Shown: piece by piece, positions 46,044 through 54,065 of the stretch | How the letters are laid out: each line of letters starts with the position of its first letter | Numbering within the stretch: position 1 is the first letter of the stretch | Assembly: GCF_900102875.1 (NCBI RefSeq) | Contig: NZ_FNGH01000011.1 | Span: 102,056-166,055, forward strand | Source of the DNA: Franzmannia pantelleriensis | GTDB lineage: Bacteria > Pseudomonadota > Gammaproteobacteria > Pseudomonadales > Halomonadaceae | Length of the DNA stretch: 64,000 nt | Direction: 5' to 3' | The notes under the pieces: model-generated | Seen by the model: the letters and a program-made list of their open reading frames with translations, nothing else | The model's database searches: none | Told to the model about the DNA's origin: nothing | Program-made: the position numbers and the translations under genes

Positions 46044-46060
46044 GTCTTTATCCTAAAGAC
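46044..46060. promoter_or_regulatory. Palindrome upstream of the permuted binding-protein gene
   Basis: GTCTTTA-TCC-TAAAGAC, a perfect 7-bp inverted repeat 27 bp before the ATG at 46087, in an AT-richer stretch. Size and symmetry suit a dimeric regulator operator. No regulator gene is adjacent, so the binding protein is unknown. Confidence 0.4.
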
Positions 46061-46086
46061 GCCTAATCTCCGAATAACAACGCACA

Positions 46087-47721
46087 ATGAGGCGGAAAAC
46101 AGTGAAAATTTTTGTAGAGTCGCGTTTTAAGAGAACGCTGCTGGCGAGCGCCATGGGCTTGGCCGCGGCTTCACTCGGCGCTCAGGCGCTGGCCCAGGAG
46201 GCGGTGCCCTCGATTGATCTGATGACCACCACCGAGTCCTACGATCCGATCCGCTATGAGGCGGCCTTTATGATCGCCGAGCGCTGGGAGGAGCTGGGCT
46301 TCGAGGTCAATGTCCAGCCCACCGAGTTCAGCACCGCCCTGGAGCGGTTCTACGACCAGCAGGACTTCGATGCCACTATCCTTGGCTGGAGCGGCCGCAC
46401 CGACCGCCTCGATCCGCAGTTCTTCCTTAGTACCCTCGACTCCCGCCAGGCCAACCCCGGCGGCAACAATCCAGGCGGCTACGACAATCCCGACTTCGAT
46501 GCGCTGTTCGATCAGCAGTCCCAGGCCTTCGATCCGGATGAGCGCCAGCGGCTGGTGATGGAGATGCAGGAGCTCTACAAGCCGGATGCGCCGCTGGTGG
46601 TACTGTTTCATCGCGATGAGGTGGTGGCCTACAACCACGAGGCGTTCGGCGGCTTCGAGCCAATGGCCGGGGAGGGCCTCTACAGCGAGTGGGGCCCGAT
46701 GGAGGCGACGCCGGTGGGTGATCGCAGCACCCTGCGCATCGGCGGGCCTCAGGAGCCCGACAACCTCAATCCGCTGGCCTCCACCTCGGTATGGGGCTGG
46801 AAGTGGATGCGCCTCTACTACGACCGTCTAGTGCGCCTGTCGGCCGACGTCGAGCCGCTGCCCTGGGCCGCTGAGGAGGTCGATCAGGTCGATGACACCA
46901 CCGTGGCGGTGACCCTGCGTGAGGGCATGACCTTCCATGACGGCGAGCCGCTCACCGCCGATGACGTGGCGTTTACCTGGAACTACTACCTCGACCAGGA
47001 CTACAGCTACTTCAATTCCTACCTGGCCGCACTGGATAACGCCGAGGCCGTGGACGAGTACACCGTGCACTTCCATCTGAGTGAGCCATCGGCGTCGTTC
47101 GCTAGCATCTCGCTGTCGCAGATCCCGATCCTGCCCGGGCATATCTGGTCGGAGATCGACGACGCTTCGACGCTGAGTCCCGACGAGGTTCCCACCGTAG
47201 GCTCCGGTCCCTTCCAGTACGAGCGTTTTGACCGCGGCGAATTCATGGCCATCAGCAAGTTCGACGACCACTTCCATGCCGACGAGATCGCCGTCGACGG
47301 CGTCGAGTTCATCATCTATGCCGACATGGAGGGCGTCTATACCGGCCTGCAGACCGGCGAGATCGACGTGACCGCCTGGCGCATGGAGCCCGGTCAGATC
47401 AGCCTGGCCGAGAGCGAAGATCACCTCACCGTGGTCAACGTGCCCGACTTTGGCTACTTCCATATGACCTATAACCTGCGCCGCGCGCCCTTCGATGATC
47501 GTGCCGTACGCCGTGCGCTGACTATGGCCAGCGACCGCGAGCGCATGGTCAACGTGCTGCTCGACGGCCGCGGCGAGGTGGGCTCCAGCGTGATCGCGCC
47601 GGTCAATACCTTCTGGCATGAAGCCTTTATCGAGCGCTTCGACTTCGACATGGACGCGGCTCGCGCCGAGCTGGAAGAGGCTGGCTACAGCTGGGATGAG
47701 GACGGTCGCCTGATGCGCTGA
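46087..47721 (+). CDS. Circularly permuted family-5 ABC substrate-binding protein (peptide/opine/nickel class)
   Basis: A 544-residue exported protein with a signal peptide of about 37 residues ending AQALAQ-E. Halves are in reversed order. Residues about 41-205 match the usual C-terminal half of SBP family 5 (AAFMIAERWEELGFEV, ILGWSGRTDRLDPQFF, NNPGGYDNPDFDALF, APLVVLFHRDEVVAYNH). Residues about 214-544 match the usual N-terminal half (LRIGGPQEPDNLNPL, VTLREGMTFHDGEPLTADDV, VGSGPFQYERFDRGE, FDDRAVRRALTMASDRE), ending LEEAGYSWDEDGRLMR exactly where the permuted half would normally begin. All conserved blocks are present once, so the fold can close. A GTG at 46102 with AGGCGG upstream is an alternative start. 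The ligand is unknown. Confidence 0.88.
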   Translation: MRRKTVKIFVESRFKRTLLASAMGLAAASLGAQALAQEAVPSIDLMTTTESYDPIRYEAAFMIAERWEELGFEVNVQPTEFSTALERFYDQQDFDATILGWSGRTDRLDPQFFLSTLDSRQANPGGNNPGGYDNPDFDALFDQQSQAFDPDERQRLVMEMQELYKPDAPLVVLFHRDEVVAYNHEAFGGFEPMAGEGLYSEWGPMEATPVGDRSTLRIGGPQEPDNLNPLASTSVWGWKWMRLYYDRLVRLSADVEPLPWAAEEVDQVDDTTVAVTLREGMTFHDGEPLTADDVAFTWNYYLDQDYSYFNSYLAALDNAEAVDEYTVHFHLSEPSASFASISLSQIPILPGHIWSEIDDASTLSPDEVPTVGSGPFQYERFDRGEFMAISKFDDHFHADEIAVDGVEFIIYADMEGVYTGLQTGEIDVTAWRMEPGQISLAESEDHLTVVNVPDFGYFHMTYNLRRAPFDDRAVRRALTMASDRERMVNVLLDGRGEVGSSVIAPVNTFWHEAFIERFDFDMDAARAELEEAGYSWDEDGRLMR

Positions 47722-47758
47722 GCGCATCCCTGAGACCATCTCCTTCATAGAGGTGCCG

Positions 47759-47793
47759 CCACCCCACGATGCTCACAAGGCGGCGTGGGGTGG
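47759..47793 (+). terminator. Hairpin between the binding-protein and permease genes
   Basis: CCACCCCAC (47759-47767) pairs with GTGGGGTGG (47785-47793); a competing pairing GCCGCC/GGCGGC (47755-47760, 47779-47784) overlaps it. Hairpins here often let the receptor message accumulate over the permease part. No U-tract. Confidence 0.5.
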
Positions 47794-47817
47794 ACGGCCG
47801 TTCACAGCGAGTCCGTC

Positions 47818-48798
47818 ATGTCGTCACGCAGAAGCTACCTGATACGCCGTGTGCTGCACGGCTTCATGGCGCTGTTCATCATCGCCACCCTGCTGTTCTT
47901 CCTGTTTCGCTTGGGGCTGCCCGACCCCACTGCCGCGCTGATCACCGAGGGGCTGACTCCCGAAGAGCGTGAGCGCATTCGCGCCAGCTTCGGCCTCGAC
48001 CGGCCGATCTGGGAGCAGTATTTCATCTACCTGGCGAATATCGTCCAGGGCGACTTCGGCTACTCCTTCCACTACCGTGCGCCGGTGGCGGATATCATCT
48101 GGGAGCGGCTCGGCAACACCATGATCCTGATGCTGCCGGCCATCGTGCTGGCCTATGGGGTGGGGGCACCGCTGGGTGCCTGGCTGTCGTGGCGGCGCGG
48201 CAGCCGCGCCGACACCAGCGGTATCTTCGTCGGCCTGATGTTTCGCTCCGCGCCGATGTTCTGGACCGGCATGATCGCCATTCTGATCTTCGGTATCGGG
48301 CTCGGCTGGCTACCCACCAGTGGCATGCGCACGCTGCCCTACGAGGCTTCGGGCTTCTTCGACAAGATATTCACTCTCGACTTCCTGCATCACCTGATAC
48401 TGCCGGCGCTGGTGGTGGCGCTCTACTACCTGGGGTCGCCGCTGCTGATAATGCGCAACACCATGCTCGAGGTGTACGGCGAGGACTTCATCGAGATGGC
48501 CCGCGCCAAAGGGCTGCCGGAGCGCCGTATTCTCTATGCCCACGCCGCGCGCAATGCGCTGCTGCCGGTGGTCACCCAATTGGCGGTCACCATCGGCCTG
48601 GCCGCTGGCGGTCAGGTGGTGGTCGAGGTGGTGTTCTCGTGGCCGGGGCTGGGGCGCGAGATCCTCAACTCGGTACGCACCTCTGACTTCCCCCTCGCCC
48701 AGGCCAGCTTCCTGGTGATGGCGGCCTTCGTCATCACCCTCAACCTGCTGGTCGACATCCTTTACACCATGCTGGACCCGAGGGTGAGCTTCAAATGA
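47818..48798 (+). CDS. ABC transporter permease, DppB/OppB type
   Basis: A 326-residue permease with six TM helices. It begins RRSYLIRRVLHGFMALFIIATLLFF, has the periplasmic RASFGLDRPIWEQYFIYL segment typical of DppB, and carries the EAA loop in EDFIEMARAKGLPERRILYAHAARN. ATG at 47818 gives MSSRRSYLIRR; the frame further upstream lies in the hairpin. This subunit is of standard length, in contrast to its partners. It overlaps the next permease gene by 4 bp. Confidence 0.93.
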   Translation: MSSRRSYLIRRVLHGFMALFIIATLLFFLFRLGLPDPTAALITEGLTPEERERIRASFGLDRPIWEQYFIYLANIVQGDFGYSFHYRAPVADIIWERLGNTMILMLPAIVLAYGVGAPLGAWLSWRRGSRADTSGIFVGLMFRSAPMFWTGMIAILIFGIGLGWLPTSGMRTLPYEASGFFDKIFTLDFLHHLILPALVVALYYLGSPLLIMRNTMLEVYGEDFIEMARAKGLPERRILYAHAARNALLPVVTQLAVTIGLAAGGQVVVEVVFSWPGLGREILNSVRTSDFPLAQASFLVMAAFVITLNLLVDILYTMLDPRVSFK

Positions 48799-50531
48799 AC
48801 CGATCACGACTGATGAAGAGCGCCCAGGAGCCGATCAGGGCGATCCTCGGCGACCGGCTGGCGCTGGTGGGGCTGGCGGTGCTGCTGTCGATCATCGCCA
48901 TGGCGCTGTTCGCTCCGCTGCTCTCCACCCACGCCCCGCTGGCGGTCAACGAGCGCGAGGAAGGCTCGCTGTTCACGCGCAGCGTCGACGGCGAGCAGGT
49001 GCGCTGGCTGGCCTCGCCGCCGCTAGGCAATGCCACCCTGAATGCCGCCGACTACCGCGATGGGCTGGGCATGGCAGTGGGCCGTGATGGGGTGGTGTGG
49101 CGCTACGCAGAGGGCGACTGGTCGCGCCTCGACACGCCGCTGTCGACTACCCTGCACGCGGTCAATATTCGCGAGGACGGCGCCACCCTGGTGGCCGGCG
49201 CTCGGGGCACGGTGGCGCTGTGGACCCCCGACGGTAGCTGGCAGACCTATGACATGCCTGAGCCGTTGAACGTCAACGGTATCGCTTGGCGCGATGCCGG
49301 CACCGCGCTGCTGGTGGGTGGCGGCGAGACCATCTGGCGCCTCGACATGGCCAGCGGCGAGGTGACGTCGCTGGAGAGCCCTGTGGGCCGCGGCTTCGAC
49401 CTCAACGCCGTGGCGCTCGACGTCGACGGCAGCGCCTGGCTGGTGGGTGACCGCGGCCTGGCGCTGCACCTCGCCTCCGACGCCGACACCCCGAGTCTTG
49501 AGCGACTACCCGGCAACCGTGAGCTCAACCATATCCATATCGCCGACAGCGGGGCCGGTCTGATCGTCGGCGAGCGCGGCACCCTGCTGGTACGCGATGA
49601 CGCCGAGGCAAGCTGGCAGAGCCAGGATGCCCCGGACTCCCGCGCCATGCGCGCCGGCTGGATTACCGACGACGGTCATGCCTTTGCGGTGGGGCGTAGC
49701 GGCATCGTCTTCGAGCGTGAGCCGGGCGGCGACTGGCAGTTGATGCCCAGCGACGAGGAGCGCCATCTGCGTACACTGATGGTCACCGAAGAGCACTACT
49801 TTGCGCTGGGGTCGGATCGTTTCGTCAACCGCCTGGCGCCGCCCTCCGGCGAGCACTGGTTCGGCACCGACCATCTCGGCCGCGATCTGTTCAGTCAGAA
49901 CGTTCACGGTTCGCAGATCGCCCTGCTGGTGGGCTTTCTTGGCGCCGCCCTGGTGGTGCTGATCGGCGCCAACGTGGGTCTGGTGGCCGGCTACTTCCGC
50001 GGCCGTACCGAAACCGTGCTGATGCGCACCGTGGATGTGATGTACGGGATTCCCTTCGAGCCCTTTGCGCTGATCCTGGTGCTGCTGTTCGAGCCGAGTC
50101 TGTTTATCGTCATCCTCGCTGTATCACTGCTCACCTGGCGCACCGTGGCGCGGCTGATCCGCTCTCAGGTGCTGAGCCTGCGCGAGCGGCCCTTCGTCAA
50201 GGCGGCGCGGGTCGCCGGGGCGTCGGACCTGCGCATCATGTATCTGCATATCTTCCCCAATGTGATGCCGCTGGTGTTCCTGGAGTTGGCCATCATCGTC
50301 GGGGTGTCGATCATCGCCGAGGCGACGCTGTCGTTTCTCGGGCTGGGCCCGCCGCAGTCGATCTCCTGGGGTGGGATCCTGCACAACGCGCGGCTCTCAG
50401 GGGCCTGGCGCGAGGCCTGGTGGTGGAACCTGCCGCCGGGGCTGCTGATCATGATCACGGTGCTCTCCGTGTTCTTCATCTCCCGCTCGCTCGAGCTGGT
50501 GGCCAATCCACGACTGAGGGCACGTCGATGA
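48795..50531 (+). CDS. DppC-type ABC permease with an inserted periplasmic beta-propeller
   Basis: A 578-residue permease, about twice the normal DppC length of 280-300. TM1 is at about 22-44. The DppC core resumes at EHWFGTDHLGRDLFSQ (353-368), followed by TM helices and the EAA loop VKAARVAGASDLRIMYLHIF. Between them, residues about 52-348 are extra. They contain repeats of about 41 residues starting near 91, 130, 170, 213, 254, 295 and 335, each with an (A/L/I)VG-x2-G core, an aromatic position and a terminal DG turn, as in Ycf48/BNR-type propellers. By topology the insertion lies in the periplasm between TM1 and TM2. Its role is unknown. Confidence 0.9.
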   Translation: MNRSRLMKSAQEPIRAILGDRLALVGLAVLLSIIAMALFAPLLSTHAPLAVNEREEGSLFTRSVDGEQVRWLASPPLGNATLNAADYRDGLGMAVGRDGVVWRYAEGDWSRLDTPLSTTLHAVNIREDGATLVAGARGTVALWTPDGSWQTYDMPEPLNVNGIAWRDAGTALLVGGGETIWRLDMASGEVTSLESPVGRGFDLNAVALDVDGSAWLVGDRGLALHLASDADTPSLERLPGNRELNHIHIADSGAGLIVGERGTLLVRDDAEASWQSQDAPDSRAMRAGWITDDGHAFAVGRSGIVFEREPGGDWQLMPSDEERHLRTLMVTEEHYFALGSDRFVNRLAPPSGEHWFGTDHLGRDLFSQNVHGSQIALLVGFLGAALVVLIGANVGLVAGYFRGRTETVLMRTVDVMYGIPFEPFALILVLLFEPSLFIVILAVSLLTWRTVARLIRSQVLSLRERPFVKAARVAGASDLRIMYLHIFPNVMPLVFLELAIIVGVSIIAEATLSFLGLGPPQSISWGGILHNARLSGAWREAWWWNLPPGLLIMITVLSVFFISRSLELVANPRLRARR

Positions 50532-52840
50532 CTGCACCAACGTTACTGACCGTCGATGACCTGGCCATTCACTATCAGACCGGCGCCGGCCCGGTGCAGG
50601 CCGTGGACGGGGTGAGCTTCACCCTGGCGCCCGGCGAGGCGCTGGGGCTGGTCGGGGAGTCGGGCTGTGGCAAGACCACCGCGGCCAAGGCCATGCTGCG
50701 GCTGCTACCACCCAACGGCCAGGTACCCCGCGGGCGTATCGACTTTGCTGGCCGCGACCTGCTCGGCCTCGATCCGGAGGCGATGCGCCAGGTGCGCTGG
50801 GACGAGATTGCCTGGATCTCCCAGGCGGCGATGAATGCCCTGGATCCGGTGTACACCGTCGGCGACCAGATTCTCGAGGCGATGAGCGCGCACCGCAAGA
50901 TCGAGCGCAAGGCGGCCTGGGCCCACGCAGAGCAGCTGTTCCGCGACGTGGGGATCGACCCGGCGCGGCTCTCTGCCTACCCCCATGAGATGAGTGGTGG
51001 CATGAAGCAGCGCGCGGTGATCGCCATGGCGTTGGCGTTAGACCCGCAGCTGATCGTCGCCGACGAGCCGACCACCGCGCTCGATGTGGTGACCCAGGCG
51101 CAGATTCTGTCGCGGCTGACCAAGCTGCGCCGCGAGCGCGGCCTGGCGCTGATGTTCATTACCCACGACATCTCGGTAGTGGTGCAGACCTGTGACCGGG
51201 TAGCGGTGATGTACGGCGGCCAGATCATGGAGACCGGGCCGGTGCGTGAGGTCTTCGCCAGCCCCTTCCACCCCTACACCATGGGACTGACCAACGCTTT
51301 CCCGACCCTGGAAGGCGCCCAGCGCGAGCTGATCTCGATTCCCGGCAGCCCACCGGATCTGCTCGACCCGCCGTCGGGCTGCCGTTTCGCTGAACGCTGT
51401 CCCTTCGCTACCCAGCGCTGCACCCGCGAGACGCCGGCGCTGGCCGAGGTCGGCGAAGGACGCCATGCGGCCTGCCACTATCCCGATCAAGCGGTGGATT
51501 TCCGCCAGCGGGCGGCGCAGAACGCTACCTGGCAGATTGCCGGCGAGCGCCTCGGCGAGCAGGTCCAGGGCGCCGGCAGCCTGGAGCGGCGCATGAGTGA
51601 GACGCCGATTCTCGAGGTCGAGGGGCTCAAGAAGTATTTCCCGGTGGAGCAGGGCTTCCTCGACGGCCTGCGCGGCAAGCGCCAGGAGCGCCAGGTCCAC
51701 GCCGTCGACGACATCGACGTCGATCTGCGCGAAGGCGAGATTCTCGGCCTGGCCGGTGAGTCGGGCTCGGGCAAGACCACTACCGGTGAGATGTTGGTGC
51801 GCCTGCAGGACGTCACCGCCGGCGAGATCCGTTTCGACGGCGTCAACATCGCCGCCCTCAAGGGGCCTGCGCTCAAGGCGTTCCGGCGCAGCGCCCAGAT
51901 GATTTTCCAGGACCCGTACCAGACCCTCAATCCCCGCTTCACCATCCACGACATCGTCGCCGAGCCGCTGATCATCCACCGCCTGGCCGAGGGCGATGCG
52001 CTGGAGCAGCGCGTGGTCGAGGCGCTGGAGCGGGCCGGACTCAAGCCGGCCGGTGCCTATCAGGATCGCTTTCCCCACGAGTTGTCGGGCGGCCAGCGCC
52101 AGCGGGTGGCGATCGCCAGGGGGATCATCCTCGAACCGCGTTTCATGGTCGCCGACGAGCCGGTGTCGATGCTGGATGTGTCGATCCGCGCCGGGGTGCT
52201 CAACCTGATGCGGCGTTTTCGCAACGAGCTGGGCATCTCCTTCGTTTACGTCAGCCACGATCTGCCGACGATTCGCTACGTCGCCGATCGTACCGCGATC
52301 ATGTATCTCGGTGAGATCGTCGAGGTGGGACCCACCGATACTTTGATCCTCGAGCGCAAGCACCCCTACACGCAGCTGTTGCTGGATGCCAGTCCCGAGC
52401 CGGACCCGGCGGTGGTCAAGGCGCCGCTGGAGAGTGCCGGGGAGATTCCCAGCGCCGTGGAGCCGCCCAACGGCTGCCATTTCCACACCCGTTGCCCCAA
52501 GGCCATGACACACTGCGGCTGGGAGGGGCGCGACGTAGCCACAGCGCTCAGCGAGTGGCGGATTCAGGGCGGGGAGATCCGCTATCTGGGTGGCGTCAGT
52601 GTGACCGGCTTGACCGCCCAACTGGCGCTGGCGGAAGGCGCCGACGAGGCGTCGGCCCGCGATGAGCTACAGGCGATTCTCTCGGCCAAGCACCCCTCGC
52701 TGTGGCAGGCGGCCCGGATCGAGGCCCGGGAGGGGAGTCTAGGCGTCGTGTTCTCGGCTCAGGCCTCGCCCAAACGGCGGCTGATTGCCCGTGAGCATTC
52801 AGTGGCCTGCTATCTCTACGAGGAGGTGGGAACTGCGTAG
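50528..52840 (+). CDS. Fused tandem ABC ATPase (DppD-DppF in one polypeptide)
   Basis: A 770-residue protein with two complete peptide-class ATPases. Domain 1 (about 5-320): Walker A GESGCGKTT at 43-51, signature MSGGMKQRAVIAMA at 155-168, Walker B LIVADEPTTALD, and a C-terminal cysteine region (CRFAERCPFATQRC). Domain 2 (356-690): Walker A GESGSGKTT, signature LSGGQRQRVAIARG, Walker B MVADEPVSMLD, and CHFHTRCPKAMTHC. An extra tail of about 80 residues has no recognised motif. An in-frame ATG at 51593 (M356) follows GGAG by 6 nt and could make domain 2 alone. The start overlaps the permease stop. Confidence 0.92.
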   Translation: MTAPTLLTVDDLAIHYQTGAGPVQAVDGVSFTLAPGEALGLVGESGCGKTTAAKAMLRLLPPNGQVPRGRIDFAGRDLLGLDPEAMRQVRWDEIAWISQAAMNALDPVYTVGDQILEAMSAHRKIERKAAWAHAEQLFRDVGIDPARLSAYPHEMSGGMKQRAVIAMALALDPQLIVADEPTTALDVVTQAQILSRLTKLRRERGLALMFITHDISVVVQTCDRVAVMYGGQIMETGPVREVFASPFHPYTMGLTNAFPTLEGAQRELISIPGSPPDLLDPPSGCRFAERCPFATQRCTRETPALAEVGEGRHAACHYPDQAVDFRQRAAQNATWQIAGERLGEQVQGAGSLERRMSETPILEVEGLKKYFPVEQGFLDGLRGKRQERQVHAVDDIDVDLREGEILGLAGESGSGKTTTGEMLVRLQDVTAGEIRFDGVNIAALKGPALKAFRRSAQMIFQDPYQTLNPRFTIHDIVAEPLIIHRLAEGDALEQRVVEALERAGLKPAGAYQDRFPHELSGGQRQRVAIARGIILEPRFMVADEPVSMLDVSIRAGVLNLMRRFRNELGISFVYVSHDLPTIRYVADRTAIMYLGEIVEVGPTDTLILERKHPYTQLLLDASPEPDPAVVKAPLESAGEIPSAVEPPNGCHFHTRCPKAMTHCGWEGRDVATALSEWRIQGGEIRYLGGVSVTGLTAQLALAEGADEASARDELQAILSAKHPSLWQAARIEAREGSLGVVFSAQASPKRRLIAREHSVACYLYEEVGTA

Positions 52841-52841
52841 C

Positions 52842-52873
52842 GGGTGCGCCCGCGCGGTCCGCGGGGCGCATCC
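52842..52873 (+). terminator. Terminator-like hairpin after the ABC operon
   Basis: GGGTGCGCC pairs with GGCGCATCC (one G-T pair), with further pairing inside CGCG/CGCG. It lies between the convergent ABC ATPase and small membrane protein genes and may serve both. Confidence 0.5.
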
Positions 52874-52884
52874 TGAGGGGCCGG

Positions 52885-53142
52885 TCAACGCTGCTTGATG
52901 TAGAACCCCACCATACACAGCACTAGGCCGAGTACCGACAGCAGCATGCCGCCGTTGACCAGCAGCGGGTAGCGCTCCAGCCAGGAGACGAACGGCTGGG
53001 GCGTGTCGCGGCAGACGCCGTCGAGGTAGTCCCAGTAGCCGCCGGAGAGGGTGCACTCGCGGACGTCACCGAGTTCCCAGAAGTAAACGCCCATCAGTAG
53101 CACGACGGGCACGATCATGAGCAGCAATCCAAGTCGTATCAT
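52885..53142 (-). CDS. Small hypothetical membrane protein
   Basis: An 85-residue protein with two TM helices (about 4-24 and 60-80) and a short periplasmic loop with two cysteines (ECTLSGGYWDYLDGVCRD), which could form a disulfide. The C-terminus is the basic IKQR. I do not recognise a family. It lies 15 bp downstream of the M48 peptidase gene on the same strand, so the two may be cotranscribed. Confidence 0.65.
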   Translation of the reverse strand: MIRLGLLLMIVPVVLLMGVYFWELGDVRECTLSGGYWDYLDGVCRDTPQPFVSWLERYPLLVNGGMLLSVLGLVLCMVGFYIKQR

Positions 53143-53157
53143 CGGTTCGTGGGCACC

Positions 53158-53961
53158 TTAACTTGGACGCGGGCAGTTGGGTTGGCGTCCGGCGCTGCGC
53201 GCCTGCTCGTAGCGCGCCATGGCATCGTCCATATTGGCTTGGAGACCGGCCATGCGCTGGCCCTGGCTGGGGTGGGTCGACATCCACACCGGTGGCTGGC
53301 CGCCGCTGGCTGCCTGCATGTTCTCCCACAGCGTCACGCTGGCACGGGGATCGAAGCCGGCCTCAGCCATCAAGCGCAGGCCAATCACGTCGGCCTCGCT
53401 CTCGTGGCGGCGCGAGAAGGGCAGCAGGATGCCGTACTGGGCGCCGGCGCCAAGCAGGCCTAGCATCTGCTCGCCTTGTGGGCCCTGCAGCCCGGCCACC
53501 GAGGAGAGCACCGACATGCCGACCTGGGTCGCCGACTGGGTCGAAACCCGCTCGTTGGCGTGGTTGGCCACCACGTGGCCCATCTCGTGGCCCACTACCG
53601 TGGCGACCTGATTCTGGTCGGTGGCGATGTCGAGCAGACCAGTGTGGATCCCCATGTAGCCACCGGGCAGGGCAAAGGCGTTGGCCGAGTCATCCTGGAA
53701 GACGCGGATCTGCCAGTTGTAGTCGCGGTCCCGGCCGGAGAGCTCGGCCACCAGGGCGTCGGCGATGCACTGGGCGTAGCGGGCGTGAGCGCCGCCGACC
53801 ACTGTCATGTCCTGCTGATATTGCTCGAAGGCCTGCTGACCCATCTGGTTGAGCTGCTCATCCGAGTAGAGGGTGAACTGCTGCCGCCCGGTAGGGGAGC
53901 TGGCGCAGGCAGCGAGCGATACGCACAGCGCACCAATGGCGAGTCGGGGGATCCAGCGCAT
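53158..53961 (-). CDS. M48-family metallopeptidase lipoprotein (LoiP/YcaL-like)
   Basis: A 267-residue periplasmic zinc protease. The N-terminus is a lipoprotein signal with lipobox LAAC (C19). The catalytic motif is HEMGH (H125, E126, H129), with the third ligand region in RRHESEADVIG. Relatives such as LoiP and BepA process or check outer-membrane proteins; the short size without a TPR domain fits LoiP/YcaL rather than BepA. ATG at 53961 gives MRWIPRLAIG; the upstream frame is not signal-like. Confidence 0.9.
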   Translation of the reverse strand: MRWIPRLAIGALCVSLAACASSPTGRQQFTLYSDEQLNQMGQQAFEQYQQDMTVVGGAHARYAQCIADALVAELSGRDRDYNWQIRVFQDDSANAFALPGGYMGIHTGLLDIATDQNQVATVVGHEMGHVVANHANERVSTQSATQVGMSVLSSVAGLQGPQGEQMLGLLGAGAQYGILLPFSRRHESEADVIGLRLMAEAGFDPRASVTLWENMQAASGGQPPVWMSTHPSQGQRMAGLQANMDDAMARYEQARSAGRQPNCPRPS

Positions 53962-54065
53962 GGTCAAACGTCCTCGTAGTCCGTCCTTAGGCAGTGGACG
54001 AAAGCCACTGATCTGCCACAAGATACCCGGATACTCACCCAGGTCAACACAGGGAGACCCCGTTC

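Noticed and set aside
46087..47721. Binding protein truncated and fused to a second partial copy
   Set aside because: No conserved block is repeated or missing, and the two ends meet exactly at one point of the family alignment, which fits circular permutation better than two fragments.
50528..52840. Two separate ATPase genes (dppD and dppF) with a missed stop or frameshift
   Set aside because: The frame is continuous with normal linker sequence and no codon-use break; an internal start remains possible and is noted, but one gene is the direct reading.
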